Assembly (NCBI GenBank): GCA_023436805.1
Contig: JAEZHT010000043.1
Span: 1-19,328 of the forward strand
DNA from: Bacillota bacterium
Lineage (GTDB): Bacteria; Bacillota_I; Bacilli_A; Acholeplasmatales; UBA5453
DNA: 19,328 nucleotides
Reading direction: 5' to 3'
Shown: positions 17,268-19,328 of the stretch, piece by piece
Position numbering within the stretch: position 1 is the stretch's first letter
Layout of the letters: each line of letters starts with the position of its first letter
Program-made: the position numbers and the translations under genes
The notes under the pieces: generated by a model
The model's input: only the letters and a program-made list of their open reading frames with translations
What the model was told of the DNA's origin: nothing
The model's database searches: none

Positions 17268-18241
17268 AAAAACAAAACATAGCCCCTGAAAATACCGTCG
17301 TTAAAGCACCTAAAGTAAAACGTGCCAGCCGTTTGACCCGAAAACAAAGAGAATATTTACATGGTTTTGCTTTCATCGGGTTGTGGTTATTCGGTTATTT
17401 GGTATTCACTTTTTATCCAATGATCAAATCATTTTATCTGACGTTCACGAAATCCTTCTACAACATCAACCGTGGGATTTATCAAGTGGAGTTCAATGTC
17501 GGTCAAGGCAATCTATTTGGATTTTCGAACTACATTAACATCGTCAGAAGTCAAACATTGTTACCGCTATTTAGCGATTACATCGCTCGTATCGTCATCG
17601 CAGTTCCACTCATCATCGTTTTCTCCATCATGATTTCGATGTTGATCAACTTACCTATTAAAGGTAAAGGTTTGTGGCGTACGATATTCTTCCTTCCGGT
17701 CATCATTTCATCCGGTCCGGTCATTTCTGAGTTATCGCGACAAGAAGCAACGAGCTTACCGTCGATTCAAGAATCAGCCGCCCTACAATTCCTATTCACC
17801 AATCTGGGTGAATGGATTGCTAGACCACTCGAAGCGTTGTTCTCATCGTTGTTGCTCATATTGTGGTATGCTGGGGTCCCTATCCTCATCTTCCTCGCCG
17901 GGCTACAAAAGATTGACTCATCCGTGTACGAAGCCGCATCGATTGACGGGGCCTCCCCATGGGATCGCTTTTGGAAAATCACCTTGCCTTCGATTAAACC
18001 ATTGATATCTGTCGCCATCATATATGTGGTTGTCTCGATGTCTCTATTCGTAGAAGAAGGTGGCATTCTCGCCATCACCCGAACACACATGTTAAATGGG
18101 GCACCAGATTCACAAGTATGGCTTGGTTACGGCTACGCAGCGACCATCGCTTGGATTTATTTCATCTTGATGGTACTCATTATGGGCGTCTTCATTGGCC
18201 TATTATCGATTAAGCGAAAAGAGGTGAAACGATGGGGTTAA
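17264..18241 (+). CDS. Sugar ABC transporter permease, MalF/UgpA type (pair 2)
   Basis: This 325-residue membrane protein has a basic N-terminal tail of about 30 residues and a first membrane segment at about 33-52 (FAFIGLWLFGYLVF). The EAA loop is YEAASIDGASPWD (222-234), then KITLPSIKPLISVA. It is longer than the pair 1 counterpart, through an extra loop at roughly 155-190. The start is in an ATGA overlap with the DUF5696-like gene and has GAGGTGG at 17253-17259. The sequence differs enough from the first MalF-type permease that the two pairs are old paralogues rather than a recent duplication. Confidence 0.95.
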   Translation: MKKQNIAPENTVVKAPKVKRASRLTRKQREYLHGFAFIGLWLFGYLVFTFYPMIKSFYLTFTKSFYNINRGIYQVEFNVGQGNLFGFSNYINIVRSQTLLPLFSDYIARIVIAVPLIIVFSIMISMLINLPIKGKGLWRTIFFLPVIISSGPVISELSRQEATSLPSIQESAALQFLFTNLGEWIARPLEALFSSLLLILWYAGVPILIFLAGLQKIDSSVYEAASIDGASPWDRFWKITLPSIKPLISVAIIYVVVSMSLFVEEGGILAITRTHMLNGAPDSQVWLGYGYAATIAWIYFILMVLIMGVFIGLLSIKRKEVKRWG

Positions 18242-19218
18242 TCGCAAAACTCAAAGACCGCTTAGGTGATCAACACCAACGCAAAGTCAAAGTTAAAAAA
18301 CTCTTATTAGGGATGAATTTGACCGATGGTTTATTGTTCAAGATTGCCATCTATACCTTACTCATCAGTTTCGCTTATGTGTATTTGTATCCATTGTTAT
18401 TCATGCTGGTTAACTCATTTAAAACCGTCGATGACCTCATTGACCCAGGTGTCAAATGGATTCCAACCACCATCGAAATAGAAAACTATAACCGTGCATT
18501 CAAAGTATTGGCTTTACCTAGATCGATTTTTGGCACCTTAGGCTATGTCCTTAAAGTGTCCATCGCATCGACGGTGACTTCAGCATTGGTGGGTTATGGT
18601 TTCGCTAAATTCGAATTCCCATTTAAAAAGACATTATTCGTCTTGATGTTGGCAACATTCATATTGCCACCACAAGTAACGATGGTTACCAACATTGAAA
18701 TCTTCAATGCCCTAGGCAAGATGGTTCCATTTGTTTGGATTGGTGGGTTCATGAGTTCACAAAACGCGATGTTATTTCCTGCCATGTTTGGTCAAGGCTT
18801 GAATCAATCGATCTTCATCTTAATTTTCTATCAATTCTTTAGAACCATTCCACAAGTATTGATGGAATCTGCTGAAATCGATGGTGCAGGGCAATTTAAG
18901 ATTTTCACCAGAATCGCATTACCATCTGCAGTACCTTCGATTGTGATCGTATTCTTATTCGCAACCGTTTGGTATTGGAATGAAACGTTTATGACCGCGC
19001 TTTATGTCGGTGGTAACGTGACGATGCCCTTACGTTTAGTACAGTTCGTATCGTCGTATGAAACATTATTCCCACCTGGAACCCTTGGTTCAGAACTCAA
19101 TGAAGCCATTCGATTGGCGGGTAACATGGTTTCCATATTGCCATTGTTGTTGCTATATTTCGTAGCACAAAAACAATTCACTGAAAGTATTGACCGTACC
19201 GGTATCACAGGTGAGTAA
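18232..19218 (+). CDS. Sugar ABC transporter permease, MalG/UgpE type (pair 2)
   Basis: This 328-residue membrane protein has a basic tail of about 34 residues, a first membrane segment near 35-60 (KIAIYTLLISFAYVYLYPLL) and an EAA loop ESAEIDGAGQFKIF (212-225) followed by RIALPSAVPSIVIV. It overlaps its MalF-side partner by 10 bases and has GAGGTGA (18221-18227) 4 bases before the ATG. Both N-terminal tails in this pair are longer and more basic than in pair 1. The subunit should assemble with the previous gene product and an unlinked ATPase. Confidence 0.95.
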   Translation: MGLIAKLKDRLGDQHQRKVKVKKLLLGMNLTDGLLFKIAIYTLLISFAYVYLYPLLFMLVNSFKTVDDLIDPGVKWIPTTIEIENYNRAFKVLALPRSIFGTLGYVLKVSIASTVTSALVGYGFAKFEFPFKKTLFVLMLATFILPPQVTMVTNIEIFNALGKMVPFVWIGGFMSSQNAMLFPAMFGQGLNQSIFILIFYQFFRTIPQVLMESAEIDGAGQFKIFTRIALPSAVPSIVIVFLFATVWYWNETFMTALYVGGNVTMPLRLVQFVSSYETLFPPGTLGSELNEAIRLAGNMVSILPLLLLYFVAQKQFTESIDRTGITGE

Positions 19219-19229
19219 GGAGGCATTAA

Positions 19230-19328
19230 ATGAAGAAAATCAATTTACTATTACTATTCGTGCTGGCCATTGTTTTGGTCGCATGTACCAAAGAACCAAA
19301 CCTGCCACCGTTAGAGAGTGCTGAAGAT
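19230..19328 (+). CDS. Lipoprotein, 3' end beyond the window (possible solute-binding protein)
   Basis: Thirty-three residues are visible. They form a lipoprotein signal peptide with lipobox LVAC (lipidated Cys19), followed by TKEPNLPPL, a typical proline-rich start of a mature surface protein. AAGGAGG (19217-19223) overlaps the TAA of the upstream permease, so the gene belongs to the same operon. By position it could be the binding protein for permease pair 2 or another surface glycan-binding or hydrolytic lipoprotein; nothing in the visible part decides. Confidence 0.8.
   Translation, partial: MKKINLLLLFVLAIVLVACTKEPNLPPLESAED

Noticed and set aside
17767..18090. Reverse-strand open frame of 107 codons inside the second MalF-type permease gene
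   Set aside because: It is antisense to the conserved EAA loop region, has no recognisable motif and no good ribosome site, and is best explained as a shadow frame.
11060..19218. Recent tandem duplication of the permease pair
   Set aside because: The two MalF-type and two MalG-type proteins differ in length, N-terminal tails and most residues outside the EAA loop, so they are distant paralogues.
1..19328. CRISPR array, tRNA or rRNA genes, insertion sequences, phage genes, toxin-antitoxin pairs
   Set aside because: No regularly spaced repeats, cloverleaf-like sequences, transposase or integrase motifs were seen on either strand. Coding genes fill the window except 728-885 and gaps shorter than 70 bases.

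Overview
The window looks like one strongly polarised carbohydrate-uptake and catabolism locus from a low-to-moderate GC Gram-positive-type bacterium (Bacillota or the related Acholeplasma-like Mollicutes). The reasons are GC near 40% by eye, type II lipoprotein signals (LVAC, LAAC, LVAC), strong GGAGG-type ribosome binding sites, a CcpA-like cre site, and no outer-membrane components. TGA is used as a real stop (ATGA junctions at 3951-3954 and 17264-17267), so the Mycoplasma/Spiroplasma code does not apply. The species cannot be named from this sequence alone.

Layout: every supported gene is on the + strand. The window opens inside a LacI-family repressor gene (2-727, DNA-binding end missing). 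Bases 728-885 form a dense control region: two cre-like sites, a 15-bp direct repeat carrying a GAAACCGATTTC palindrome whose second copy touches the ribosome binding site, a weak promoter candidate and a hairpin. Then come a GH94/GH149/GH161-type oligoglucan phosphorylase (886-3954), a surface lipoprotein with four CBM4/9-like modules and two Ig-like modules (3951-6461), and a family 1 solute-binding lipoprotein (6472-7911). An 11-bp hairpin (7923-7953) follows. After it lie a membrane-anchored binding protein with extra carbohydrate-binding-like modules (7978-11067), a permease pair (11060-12821), a secreted/membrane protein with NHL propeller, TPR and Yip1 parts (12821-14857), a DUF5696-like secreted protein (14850-17267), a second permease pair (17264-19218) and the start of another lipoprotein (19230 to the window end).

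Inferred joint role: the surface modules capture a glucan or similar glycan, and binding proteins hand oligosaccharides to one or both MalF/MalG-type importers. A cytosolic phosphorylase then releases glucose 1-phosphate (or a related sugar phosphate) without spending ATP. No ATP-binding subunit is encoded, so a shared MsmX-like ATPase elsewhere in the genome is expected. The most unusual part is 7978-17267, where three large, poorly understood exported or membrane proteins are interleaved and translationally coupled with two permease pairs. This is the best candidate for an undescribed glycan-handling machine. The component families are recognisable; how they work together is inference.
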